Source of the DNA: Desulfobacteraceae bacterium
GTDB taxonomy: Bacteria > Desulfobacterota > Desulfobacteria > Desulfobacterales > RPRI01
DNA: 59,780 nucleotides
Assembly (NCBI GenBank): GCA_011391695.1
Contig: JAABQB010000014.1
Coordinates: forward strand, 1-59,780
Direction of reading: 5' to 3'
In this document: piece by piece, positions 8,666 to 16,969 of the stretch
Layout: every line of letters starts with the position of its first letter
Numbering within the stretch: the stretch's first letter is position 1
The notes under the pieces: generated by a model
Seen by the model: the letters and a program-made list of their open reading frames with translations, nothing else
Told to the model about the DNA's origin: nothing
The model's database searches: none
Made by a program: the position numbers and the translations under genes

Positions 8666-9427
8666 ATGAAAGAAACCTTGAAACTGATATGTTTTAACTT
8701 TATTTTTTATGTTCTTTTTATTTTTTTTTCACTAATTGGAATTCCGGTTCTTTCAGCAATTGTGGCTTTCCAGTCTATCTTTATTTCTCACCGGAATGGC
8801 ATGAAAAAATTCCGCAGGGCCATTTCCTGGTACGGGCTTGTTATCATCAAGGCGCTCCCATACCCGTTTGTGAAGGTAATATATGAAGATCTGGACAAAA
8901 CAAAAACCGCGGGGCCATTTATTTTTACCAGCAATCACAGGTCTGCCTCGGACCCGTTTTTAATGGCCTGCCTTCCGTATGAGTGCGTGCAGGTTGTAAA
9001 TATATGGCCGTTCAAACTCCCGATACTCGGGTTCATGGCAAAATTGGCCGGATATTTGAGTGTAAGGGAAATGCCGTTTGAAGAATTCTCCAAAAAGGCG
9101 ACCGGTCTTTTAAATGAAGGAGTCTCGATTATTGTTTTTCCCGAAGGAACACGCTCGGCGGACGGCTCCCTTGGCCAGTTCCACGGGTCAATTTTCAGGG
9201 TGGCTCTAGAAACGGGTTATCCTGTTATCCCCTTATGCATAACCGGAAATGATAAGATTCCTGCAAGGGGGACACTGTTGCTTCGGCCCGGCACAATAAA
9301 GATACATAAGCTTTCTGCCATAATATGCGATGAATACAAAGGGTTCACCCCTTATAAATTAAAGAATATGGTTCGCCAGTTAATTGCCGACGAGATTGAA
9401 GTCATGGAAGGAAAAAGAAATGCCTGA
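8666..9427 (+). CDS. 1-acyl-glycerol-3-phosphate acyltransferase family (PlsC-like)
   Basis: The 253-residue protein begins with one or two hydrophobic segments and contains the acyltransferase motif NHRSASD (H-x4-D) and FPEGTRS, the glycerolipid acyltransferase motifs I and III. It should transfer an acyl group from ACP or CoA to a membrane-lipid acceptor at the cytoplasmic face. The gene follows the ACP by 8 bp and its stop overlaps the next start. Its place in the block suggests that the finished or partly finished chain is put on a glycerophosphate or similar lipid. Confidence 0.88.
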   Translation: MKETLKLICFNFIFYVLFIFFSLIGIPVLSAIVAFQSIFISHRNGMKKFRRAISWYGLVIIKALPYPFVKVIYEDLDKTKTAGPFIFTSNHRSASDPFLMACLPYECVQVVNIWPFKLPILGFMAKLAGYLSVREMPFEEFSKKATGLLNEGVSIIVFPEGTRSADGSLGQFHGSIFRVALETGYPVIPLCITGNDKIPARGTLLLRPGTIKIHKLSAIICDEYKGFTPYKLKNMVRQLIADEIEVMEGKRNA

Positions 9428-10517
9428 GCCATGCAGCAGCATATTCGGCTCCGTACTGGTTCAGGGTTCAATAAATGAGTCTGTTCAAAAAAACGTGCTC
9501 CTTGCGCTTGAAATAAATTTTGACTATTCCAGCGACTTTGGTTTCTCAACGATCTTCATGGATGAAGTCTCTTGTTCTGATACAAGGCTCACGAAGGAAG
9601 AGCTGCGCGACGTGATTGTCCAGTCGAAGTCTCTCGGTGTCAAGAAAATCATTTTTTCGGGAAAAGAGGTTGCATTTTATGCCTGGATAAAGGATCTCAT
9701 ATTATTTGCCCGTGATCTTGAGATAGAAACAGCCGTGACAAAAAATGATTATTTATGCGTTGCGACTTCCGGGAAAAATGATCCGCCTTTTTGCTCACGG
9801 CACAGGTTCTCCTGCGTTGTTACTTCTTACGGTTATGTATTGCCCTGCCCAGGACTTGAAATTCCTTTAGGAAATGTGCGCGGCCAGAAACTAAGCGATA
9901 TAATTAAAGACAGTGAAGTTCTTTGTGATTTAAAAGACTATGCAAACAAAATAAAAGGCCCGTGCCGCTATTGCGAAAATATCGAAATATGCTGCGGATG
10001 CAGGGGAAGAGCTTACCTTGCAACCGGGGATTATCTTGCATCTGATCTAATGTGTATCAAAAATACAACCGGCGAGCATGAAACTGTTTCCCTGCCTCTT
10101 CCGGTTGACGGGATAATACCGCAAAAGCGGCCTATGAGAATAATTGATACGCTCGACAAATTGGCCGAACGGTCAGCCTCATGTTCCGCACTGATAAATA
10201 ATGATATGCCTTTTATTGAAGAGGACGGATCGGTTGATAACGTTGCGTATCTTGAAATGATAGCCCAGTCAATCGCTGCATTAAACGGGTTCAGGAACAT
10301 GAATGAATCAGGATCTTCTCCCGAAGGATATCTGCTTGGAGCAAAAAACCTTGCGATACTTGGGAAAGCAACAGCGGGAGACAGGCTTACCATAATGGTT
10401 TTCAAGTACGCGCGTTACGGTGGTTTTGGCATTGTCAAAGGAATCGTGTCGAAAAACACGGAAGTCCTCGCAAGAGGAGAAATAAAGGTCTGGCATAAAA
10501 CAGATGAATCTGATTAA
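9420..10517 (+). CDS. SPASM-domain protein fused to ApeP/FabA-like dehydratase
   Basis: ATG 9420 is chosen because GGAAGG lies 10 bp upstream and an earlier in-frame ATG (9384) sits deep in plsC. The product has 365 residues. Residues 20-115 resemble a shortened radical-SAM barrel, but the CxxxCxxC cluster motif is absent where it should follow the first strand (LALEINFDYSSDF). Residues 125-212 form a SPASM/twitch Fe-S region with Cys125, 143, 182, 185, 191, 194 and 212. Residues 230-360 are a hot-dog fold like ApeP (IPQKRPMRIID, YLEMIAQSIAALNG, GYLLGAKN), a 3-hydroxyacyl-ACP dehydratase. The Fe-S part may be structural or an electron relay. I know of no described enzyme with this domain order. 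Confidence 0.78.
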   Translation: MPEPCSSIFGSVLVQGSINESVQKNVLLALEINFDYSSDFGFSTIFMDEVSCSDTRLTKEELRDVIVQSKSLGVKKIIFSGKEVAFYAWIKDLILFARDLEIETAVTKNDYLCVATSGKNDPPFCSRHRFSCVVTSYGYVLPCPGLEIPLGNVRGQKLSDIIKDSEVLCDLKDYANKIKGPCRYCENIEICCGCRGRAYLATGDYLASDLMCIKNTTGEHETVSLPLPVDGIIPQKRPMRIIDTLDKLAERSASCSALINNDMPFIEEDGSVDNVAYLEMIAQSIAALNGFRNMNESGSSPEGYLLGAKNLAILGKATAGDRLTIMVFKYARYGGFGIVKGIVSKNTEVLARGEIKVWHKTDESD

Positions 10518-10527
10518 GGAAAAAACA

Positions 10528-11196
10528 ATGACAATCCGTGCAGTTACTATTTTTCTGCTTCTTTTTTCCGCCGCAACTTACGTATACGCCCAGAATTCAC
10601 AGGTCTCTGAAAAGAGCCGAGCAGATTTAAACGGGGTTTTGAGCAGACTTGAAAAAAAAATGTCGGGAATTAAAACCTTAAAAACAGGTTTTGTTCAGGA
10701 GAAAGAGCTTGCAATATTCAAACAGAAAGTTGTCCTGAAAGGAACTGTCTATATAGAAAAACCTGCGCGGCTTGCATGGCATGTAAATGAACCAATGAAA
10801 TATATCATGGTTATTTCGCAGGACATGATAAGTCAATGGGATGAAGATACAAATAAAGTGCAGAAAATATCTCTTTCCAAAAATCCTGCTTTTGAAGCCG
10901 CGATAGGCCAGATGCAGGAATGGTTTTCCGGCGCCTACACTCCTCTTCTGAAAGAATATGAGATAGAACTGTTAAAAGAAAATCCGGCATCTCTTAAATT
11001 TACTCCCAGGGCGGCAACTTTCGCGGGCAATGTGATAAAAAGCGTGACGGTCGATTTCAGGAAAGATGAACAGTACATTAACAGGATATTCATTGAAGAA
11101 AAAAGTGGTGACACGACAAATCTTTCATTTGTTGAAACTCACCTGAACATTCCACTTGAGGATTCGGTCTGGAAGGTTAATCCCGGTGCCAAATAA
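10528..11196 (+). CDS. LolA-like outer-membrane lipoprotein carrier
   Basis: ATG 10528 is favoured over 10504 because AAGGA lies 8 bp upstream and the signal peptide then starts normally (TIRAVTIFLLLFSAATYVYAQ). The 222-residue periplasmic protein has the LolA/ApeL pattern: KTGFVQEKELAIFKQKVVLKGTVYIEKPARLAW-type strands forming an open beta barrel with a hydrophobic cavity. In aryl-polyene clusters a LolA homologue works with an MMPL exporter to move the lipid-linked product to the outer membrane. The MMPL gene directly downstream overlaps it, supporting that role here. Confidence 0.85.
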   Translation: MTIRAVTIFLLLFSAATYVYAQNSQVSEKSRADLNGVLSRLEKKMSGIKTLKTGFVQEKELAIFKQKVVLKGTVYIEKPARLAWHVNEPMKYIMVISQDMISQWDEDTNKVQKISLSKNPAFEAAIGQMQEWFSGAYTPLLKEYEIELLKENPASLKFTPRAATFAGNVIKSVTVDFRKDEQYINRIFIEEKSGDTTNLSFVETHLNIPLEDSVWKVNPGAK

Positions 11197-13582
11197 TTCT
11201 TCCTTAATTCAGGCGAAAGAGAATGTCCGTACAAAAGCGCTCATCTTTATAGTCTCACTAATTGTTATTGCTGCTTCTTTGACGGGTATTTTATTTATAT
11301 CTTTCGACAATGATATGGAACTGATGCTTCCGGACAATGATGAGATCCGAAGGAGCATGCATTTTTTACGCGAATCAAACTTTTCAGATAAAATTATCAT
11401 ATCACTGGGACTTAACGATTCCGCATATACAGAAACCGATCTCATAAGGGAAGTGGACAGGTTCGCACAATCTCTGAAGCCCCCCCTCATAAATGATGCA
11501 ATGTACAGCGTATCGGAAAGTGAAACAGCCAATGAAATGTTTGATTTTCTTAAATATACTCCACAACTTACCGATGAAAAAACACTCGAAAAAATCGATT
11601 CACAGTTAAATGACAACGGAATAAAATCGATTCTTCAGAAAAATTACAGGCAGCTCCTTTCCCCTTCAAGCATTTTTATTACACCTATATTGCGAAGCGA
11701 CCCTCTCGGCATAAAAACAGGTCTCCTTTCAGCATTGCAAAAACTATCTTCTTCAACAGGTTATGAAGTAGCCATAAAGAATGGACACTTTGTAAGTAAG
11801 GACGGAAAGCATGCCCTTTTGATCCTTAAAACCCCCGTGTCAGTTACAGACGGATTCGGTTCAAGGAATTTGATATCTTATCTGAAAAAAGAAATAGATG
11901 CCCTCCCGCCATATATTTCCGCAGATATAATAGCAGGTCATCTCCATACTGTTAGTAATGAAAACGTTATAAAAAGAGACATAAAGATAGTTTCGATAAT
12001 TGCCGCCATTTCCTTTTTACTAATATTTTTCTTTTTTTTCAGAGATATAAAAGCAGCATATATTTTTCTTATACCCCTTGCGTCAGTTGCTGTTTCAATA
12101 AATCTTTCATATTTTATTATGGGCAATCTTTCATATTTTATTATGGGCATGGGCGCGGTGATCGCCGGAATTTCAATTGATTACGGGATACATATCTATA
12201 TTGCGGTACGCACGGGTTCAAACCGGAAAGAGGCCGTAAGAAATGTTACAAGGCCAATTGTAACAGGAGCCTTAACAACCATGAGTGTTTTTGCCGCATT
12301 CTTTTTTTCGGAGGTTCGGGGATTTCATCAGCTTGCGGTTTTTTCGATCTTAAGCATTCTTTTTTGTCTTTTATGCTCTTTGTACATACTCCCGGTTTTC
12401 ATAGAAGGCAAAAAAGCACGCGCCTTTCCTGCTTTTTTTGATGAAAGCTCAAATGAAACAGAATTTATATCAGACAAAGCAAGAATTTTCTGCTGGGCAA
12501 TATTGCTGATTATTTTGCTCTTCTTATCATCTAAAGCTGCATTTAACAGCGATATAAAACAATTTGACGGAAGCGAACCATATATATTCAAGGCGGAAGA
12601 TAATTTTCAGAGTGTTTGGGGGGAAAAAGATAATCCTGCGATACTTGTTGTACAGGAAGAGAGCCTTGAAAAAGCATTGTTTACCAATGAACGCATATAC
12701 CGGGACTCGGTAAACAGATTCGGAAATGAAGATATTTCAAATTTTGCAGCAATATGGCCTTCAAATCAAACAAGAACAGAAAACTCGGCAAGGTGGATAA
12801 CATTCTGGAAAGAAAGGGAGAAAAAACTTAAAAGTCTGCTCGCAAAACATGGCGCGTCATACAATTTTTCAGACAACGCCTTTTTGCCATTTTTTGAGAA
12901 TCTTTATGGTGGCATGAATGCATCAGGATGGTCTGAAGGCAACCTTTTTCTTAAGAGAATAAAGGAGCGCTTCGTGCTTGAAAGCGGAAACGGCTATCAG
13001 GTATTAACCTATTTTCCTGATAATGATCAGTATATTGTAGCTTTCACAGAGTTTTGCAGGAATTATCCAGGATCATTTATAGTATCAAGAAAAAGTCTCT
13101 CAAAAGCCCTTTCTGATTCAATATCTTCTGAAATCATTTATCTTTCGGCTATAGCAGCCTTCTTTATTCCTTTTCTTACTCTTATATTGCTTAAGGATCT
13201 GCGGCTGACCATACTTGCCCTTATTCCGGTTTTTACAGGGATTATTGCATCTCTGGGAATACTTACCTTACTCGGTTTAACCTTGAATGCCCCCAGTATA
13301 ATTGCTATTATGGTCGTAACAGGACTTTGCATTGACTACGGAATATTCATGGCTTATACGTGCCGCTACCATTTTAACACCGGTACCGTAATATCAGTAT
13401 TTCTGTCCGCTCTAACAACTCTGATAGGAGCGGGAGTTCTTCTTTTTGCCAGACATCCTGTCCTCTTTTCTATAGGGGTAACACTCTTTTCAGGCGTGCT
13501 GGCAGGATATATGGCATCAATCGCGGCTGTTCCTTCAATGTACAGGCTGTGGTTTAACAGTAAAAGGGATATTGCAACTTGA
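11186..13582 (+). CDS. MMPL/RND-superfamily lipid exporter (ApeM-like)
   Basis: GTG 11186 is the likely start, with GGAAGG (11171-11176) 9 bp upstream; it overlaps the LolA stop by 11 bp. The 798-residue protein has the MMPL plan: TM1, a large periplasmic loop (about 45-250), five membrane helices, then a second TM, loop and five helices. The GISIDYGIH and GLCIDYGIF helices carry the proton-relay Asp of each half. It should export a lipid product using the proton gradient. A 24-bp tandem duplication (12101-12148) adds eight residues in one membrane helix. A DUF3261 lipoprotein gene follows with overlap. Confidence 0.9.
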   Translation: MPNNSSLIQAKENVRTKALIFIVSLIVIAASLTGILFISFDNDMELMLPDNDEIRRSMHFLRESNFSDKIIISLGLNDSAYTETDLIREVDRFAQSLKPPLINDAMYSVSESETANEMFDFLKYTPQLTDEKTLEKIDSQLNDNGIKSILQKNYRQLLSPSSIFITPILRSDPLGIKTGLLSALQKLSSSTGYEVAIKNGHFVSKDGKHALLILKTPVSVTDGFGSRNLISYLKKEIDALPPYISADIIAGHLHTVSNENVIKRDIKIVSIIAAISFLLIFFFFFRDIKAAYIFLIPLASVAVSINLSYFIMGNLSYFIMGMGAVIAGISIDYGIHIYIAVRTGSNRKEAVRNVTRPIVTGALTTMSVFAAFFFSEVRGFHQLAVFSILSILFCLLCSLYILPVFIEGKKARAFPAFFDESSNETEFISDKARIFCWAILLIILLFLSSKAAFNSDIKQFDGSEPYIFKAEDNFQSVWGEKDNPAILVVQEESLEKALFTNERIYRDSVNRFGNEDISNFAAIWPSNQTRTENSARWITFWKEREKKLKSLLAKHGASYNFSDNAFLPFFENLYGGMNASGWSEGNLFLKRIKERFVLESGNGYQVLTYFPDNDQYIVAFTEFCRNYPGSFIVSRKSLSKALSDSISSEIIYLSAIAAFFIPFLTLILLKDLRLTILALIPVFTGIIASLGILTLLGLTLNAPSIIAIMVVTGLCIDYGIFMAYTCRYHFNTGTVISVFLSALTTLIGAGVLLFARHPVLFSIGVTLFSGVLAGYMASIAAVPSMYRLWFNSKRDIAT
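12101..12148 (+). repeat. Perfect 24-bp tandem duplication inside the exporter gene
   Basis: Bases 12101-12124 and 12125-12148 are identical and in frame, encoding NLSYFIMG twice in a predicted membrane helix of the MMPL protein. The second copy runs on into the GMGAVIAG helix. It may be a recent slippage event. Confidence 0.97.
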
Positions 13583-14241
13583 AACAGATTATCATCGGAA
13601 TCATCCTGTTCTGTCTTGCCGGATGCAGCACAATTCCATTTAAGTCGGCCCCCGTTATATCAATGGAAAAGGCCGACCCCGGCATGGTAAAAGAGCAGTT
13701 TTCGCTCATGCTTCCGGGCAGGTTTCAAATCATAAGCACCATTGCTTTTGAATATATGGGAGAGTCCATATCATTTATAGGATATTCTGATATCGATACT
13801 AAAGAAAAAATATTTACCGTGGCAGGTATAAACCAGGTTGGCATAAAGCTATTTGAAATAACTGGTAATAGTGATAAAAACGAATTAAAGTTTGCGATCG
13901 AAGAGTTTACAAAAAAAGGAAATTTTACTGAAGCTGTTGCCGGAGATATCAGAAAGATATATTTTAACAGATTGCCGGCAGACAGTTCAAAATTATATAA
14001 GAAAAAACATGAGATTGTTTTTGTTCAGGACGAACCGGGGGCGGTCATTGAGTTTGTTTTTGCCGGGCCAGGCAAGCTTCTCGTTGAAAAGCGCTGCATT
14101 GTGGATAATCAGGCCATTTGGAGAGTAAATTATTATGAATACCGCGAAAAAAACGGGAAATTGCATCCGGCAGGAATTATTCTTGATAATATTAAATATG
14201 GCTATAAATTGATAATGAGGTTAAAAGAAATCCGGTCATGA
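13579..14241 (+). CDS. DUF3261-type outer-membrane lipoprotein
   Basis: Translation starts at TTG 13579 inside the stop of the exporter, with AAAAGGGA upstream. The 220-residue protein has a lipoprotein signal peptide ending in LAGC, so it is acylated and probably sorted to the outer membrane. The rest is rich in beta strands, and its place after LolA and MMPL genes matches the DUF3261 lipoprotein of aryl-polyene loci. It probably helps insert the exported lipid into the outer membrane. The stop overlaps the next gene by ATGA. Confidence 0.72.
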   Translation: MKQIIIGIILFCLAGCSTIPFKSAPVISMEKADPGMVKEQFSLMLPGRFQIISTIAFEYMGESISFIGYSDIDTKEKIFTVAGINQVGIKLFEITGNSDKNELKFAIEEFTKKGNFTEAVAGDIRKIYFNRLPADSSKLYKKKHEIVFVQDEPGAVIEFVFAGPGKLLVEKRCIVDNQAIWRVNYYEYREKNGKLHPAGIILDNIKYGYKLIMRLKEIRS

Positions 14242-14618
14242 ATATACTGGCGCGGGAAATAAGAAATTCCATATCTAACCTTGAGGAAAGCGGGGATAAC
14301 ATAAAAGCCAGGTTCCTTTTTAAGCCTGATTTTACCGGATTTAAAGGCCATTTTCCCGGCAGGTCCGTTTTGCCGGGCGTGTGTAAAATTCAGGCGGTTA
14401 TTGCAATGCTTGAAATATGGCATCAAAAAAGTATTTATATAAAAGAGATTTCAATGGCAAAATTTTTCGCTCCCGTATTTGACAATCAGGAGATTATTGT
14501 TACAACTAATAAAATAACCGGATTCTCTGAACCATCCGGCGAAATAAAAATAAAAGCGTCCGTGACAAGTAACGGAAAAAAGATTTCCGACCTTCAGTTA
14601 ATATTGTCATTTTTTTAG
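14238..14618 (+). CDS. 3-hydroxyacyl-ACP dehydratase (FabZ/ApeI-like)
   Basis: The 126-residue hot-dog protein has the F-x-GHFPGRSVLPGV motif with the catalytic His in GHFPG, and the IQAVIAMLEIW helix that follows. It dehydrates 3-hydroxyacyl-ACP to the trans-2-enoyl form. Together with the ApeP-like domain at 9420 it gives the two dehydratases that act as partners in aryl-polyene synthesis. It overlaps the lipoprotein gene by ATGA. No enoyl reductase gene is present in the block, so the double bonds should stay, giving a polyene. Confidence 0.85.
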   Translation: MNILAREIRNSISNLEESGDNIKARFLFKPDFTGFKGHFPGRSVLPGVCKIQAVIAMLEIWHQKSIYIKEISMAKFFAPVFDNQEIIVTTNKITGFSEPSGEIKIKASVTSNGKKISDLQLILSFF

Positions 14619-14640
14619 CGAGTTAAAGTAACCAGAAACC

Positions 14641-15165
14641 ATGAACCAGAGACCAGAGACCATAGATCAGAAACCGGCAACTTTGCGCCGCAAGAAAAAC
14701 GGCTATTTTGAACGTGTTGAAGGAATGCCTGAGCCTGTTTCGGTCAGCGTGAAAAGACGCGTCAATTTCAGTGAAGCAGACGTTATGGGGATTGCATGGC
14801 ATGGCAGATACCTCATATTTTTTGAAGATGCTTCAACCGAGCTCGGAAGGCGCTGCGGCCTTTCATATGTGGATTTTTACGATACAAACCTCCGCGCTCC
14901 GATAGTTCAGCTTCATATAGATTTTTTTCAGCCGCTTCTGCTCGACGAAGAATTTACCGTTACAGCATCGCTTGTGTGGAATGATGGAGCAAGGCTCAAT
15001 ACGGAATACTCGATAATTAAAAATGACGGAAGCATAACAGCAACAGGGTACACGGTACAAATGTTCACGGATGGCGTAAGCGGCGAATTCCTTATAGCAT
15101 CACCCGAACTCCTTGAAAGATGCCGGAAAAGATGGAAATCAGGAGATCTGAAATGTCCTCGTTAA
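14641..15165 (+). CDS. 4HBT-family acyl thioesterase (ApeK/YbgC-like)
   Basis: The 174-residue hot-dog protein has RVNFSEADVMGIAWHGRYLIFFEDAS, matching the Asp-containing active-site segment of 4-hydroxybenzoyl-CoA thioesterase relatives. It may hydrolyse stalled acyl-ACP or release the product. The start is uncertain: ATG 14641 lies in a degenerate direct repeat (ACCAGAAACC/ACCAGAGACC, about 14631-14675) and has no clear ribosome site. The family-like sequence begins only near residue 35. An in-frame ATG at 14725 is the alternative. Confidence 0.8.
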   Translation: MNQRPETIDQKPATLRRKKNGYFERVEGMPEPVSVSVKRRVNFSEADVMGIAWHGRYLIFFEDASTELGRRCGLSYVDFYDTNLRAPIVQLHIDFFQPLLLDEEFTVTASLVWNDGARLNTEYSIIKNDGSITATGYTVQMFTDGVSGEFLIASPELLERCRKRWKSGDLKCPR

Positions 15166-16298
15166 AAGCGGTTTCAGTAGCATTCGACATGGTAACCCCT
15201 TACGGGTGGGGAACAGGTTCATGCTGGAACGGGCTTTTGTCAAAAACAAGCGCCATTCGCCGCATAGACCGCTTTTCAACAAGTCTTATGCAGACCAATA
15301 ATGCGGCAACAGTGCCTGATCTGAAGCCAAACAGGGATGAATCTCTTGTAATGCAGATGCTGACGCCGCTTCTCAAAAAAATTGCCCCGGAAATACCCCC
15401 TGATACTTTTGTTATTCTGGCAACGACCACAGGTGAAATAGAGTTTTTACAGAGGTCTGTAATAAACGGGGAGCAAGAAGCAATAAAAAGCCGCCCTGAT
15501 CATTTGCTGAACAAGATCATGCTCCTTGCCGGAACATGTGCCGGCGGAATGGTTGTTTCGGCAGCGTGCGTCTCTTCCAGTGCGGCAATCTCAAGAGCCG
15601 CATCGATGATACGCAGTAAAGAGAGAGATTCTATCCTTGTTGTGGCATGTGACTCTGTATCAGAGTTTGTTACCGCGGGATTTTCTTCCCTGATGGCGCT
15701 TGACAGGCATATGGCGAAGCCTTTTGATAAGAACAGGTGCGGTTTAAGCCTTGGCGAAGCGGCAGGCTTGATGCTTCTCATGAGTGAAGAGAGAGCTGTG
15801 AGAGAAAAAAGAGACATTCTTGGAGAAATAGCGGGCTGGGGACTTACAAATGACGCGAATCATATAACAGGCCCGTCAAAGGACGGGAGCGGCCTTTCAA
15901 ATGCCGTTTTGAATGCCATGAAATCAGCCGGAATTTCCGAAAAGGAGATTGGCTGCATTTCAACTCACGGAACCGGAACTCCTTACAATGATTCAATGGA
16001 AATGAAAGCGATAAAAAATATTTTCGGCAAGAATCCGATTCCACTCTATTCGGTAAAGGGTGGAACCGGCCACACAATGGGCGCCGCAGGTCTTCTCGAA
16101 ATCATAATCGGATTCGAAACCTTGAATAAAAAGATAGTTCCTCCTACCGTAAATCTTCGAGATACTGACCGGGAAGCGGAAGGCTGGGTTTTCCCCGAAT
16201 CACAATTTTTTGATAGCCCCGTGACGCTTTCAACAAACTCGGGCTTTGGAGGAGTCAACTCTGCTCTTGTTTTAAAAAAATCGGAAAAGATATTATGA
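15153..16298 (+). CDS. Beta-ketoacyl-ACP synthase, complete (ApeO-like)
   Basis: ATG 15153 is chosen over 15120 because AGGAGAT (15141-15147) precedes it. It overlaps the thioesterase by 13 bp. The 381-residue ketosynthase has Cys139 (SAACVSS), His272 (STHGTGT) and His307 (GGTGHT), so it should be active. Its stop overlaps the start of a half-length ketosynthase-like protein (16295), and the two probably form a heterodimer like the KS/chain-length-factor pairs of type II polyketide systems. Confidence 0.9.
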   Translation: MSSLKAVSVAFDMVTPYGWGTGSCWNGLLSKTSAIRRIDRFSTSLMQTNNAATVPDLKPNRDESLVMQMLTPLLKKIAPEIPPDTFVILATTTGEIEFLQRSVINGEQEAIKSRPDHLLNKIMLLAGTCAGGMVVSAACVSSSAAISRAASMIRSKERDSILVVACDSVSEFVTAGFSSLMALDRHMAKPFDKNRCGLSLGEAAGLMLLMSEERAVREKRDILGEIAGWGLTNDANHITGPSKDGSGLSNAVLNAMKSAGISEKEIGCISTHGTGTPYNDSMEMKAIKNIFGKNPIPLYSVKGGTGHTMGAAGLLEIIIGFETLNKKIVPPTVNLRDTDREAEGWVFPESQFFDSPVTLSTNSGFGGVNSALVLKKSEKIL

Positions 16299-16957
16299 TT
16301 GCTGTAACAGGCATTGGGTGGCTCACCAGTAAAGAATATGGCTGTTTAATAAGCAAGGTTAATGAGACTCATGAAGGTTTGGGCAGTCTTTATTCTTATT
16401 TTAAGCATAAATCCTATTTTTCCTCTCCCGTAAAAAACTTCGGTAGATTTGACGCGATATCGAAAATGACATGTTTCAGTACCGCTCTTGCCTTAAAAGA
16501 TGCGGGTATCTCTTATTCATCGAAACACAAGCAGGACATAGGCATTTTTGGAGCAAACAAAACGGGATGTCTTGAGTCAAATCTGAATTACTTTCAGGAC
16601 TACATAGAAAGCGGAAGAATTCTTGCTAGAGGCAACCTGTTCATCTACACGCTTCCGTCCATCCCCCTCGCTGAAGCCTCAATTCACTTTGGATTAAGCG
16701 GTCCCCTGCTCCACTTGCTTTTTAATGAGAAAAGGATACCTTCACTTCTCAGCTTTGTCGGAGACAGCATCACGGGAGGCGAAACGCCCTCAATCCTTGC
16801 GATAAGCGCGGAAGAAACAGACGCGATCTGTTTTGTTCTAAAACAGGAAGACGATATTTCTCCCGGAATGAATGTTGGTCTTCAAAATGTAATTGCCGCG
16901 GCAGGGGAAACTTATACTTTTGATGAAATGATAAATGCTTTTAAAGGCATTGTTTAA
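16295..16957 (+). CDS. Half-length ketosynthase-like protein without active site
   Basis: The 220-residue protein matches only the N-terminal half of a ketosynthase: VTGIGWLTS start, a helix TCFSTALALKDAGISY, IGIFGANKTG and the strand IHFGLSGPLLHLLF. The nucleophile Cys and the later His residues are missing, and there is no C-terminal thiolase-fold half. The reading frame is clean and overlaps the active KS by ATGA, so it is likely to be a kept partner subunit and not a fresh ruin. It may set chain length or dock the ACP. No family name is certain. Confidence 0.62.
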   Translation: MIAVTGIGWLTSKEYGCLISKVNETHEGLGSLYSYFKHKSYFSSPVKNFGRFDAISKMTCFSTALALKDAGISYSSKHKQDIGIFGANKTGCLESNLNYFQDYIESGRILARGNLFIYTLPSIPLAEASIHFGLSGPLLHLLFNEKRIPSLLSFVGDSITGGETPSILAISAEETDAICFVLKQEDDISPGMNVGLQNVIAAAGETYTFDEMINAFKGIV

Positions 16958-16969
16958 AAAGGGACTTTT

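Noticed and set aside
13138-13332. Minus-strand frames inside the exporter and other cluster genes
   Set aside because: They are shadows of genes with clear family motifs on the plus strand.
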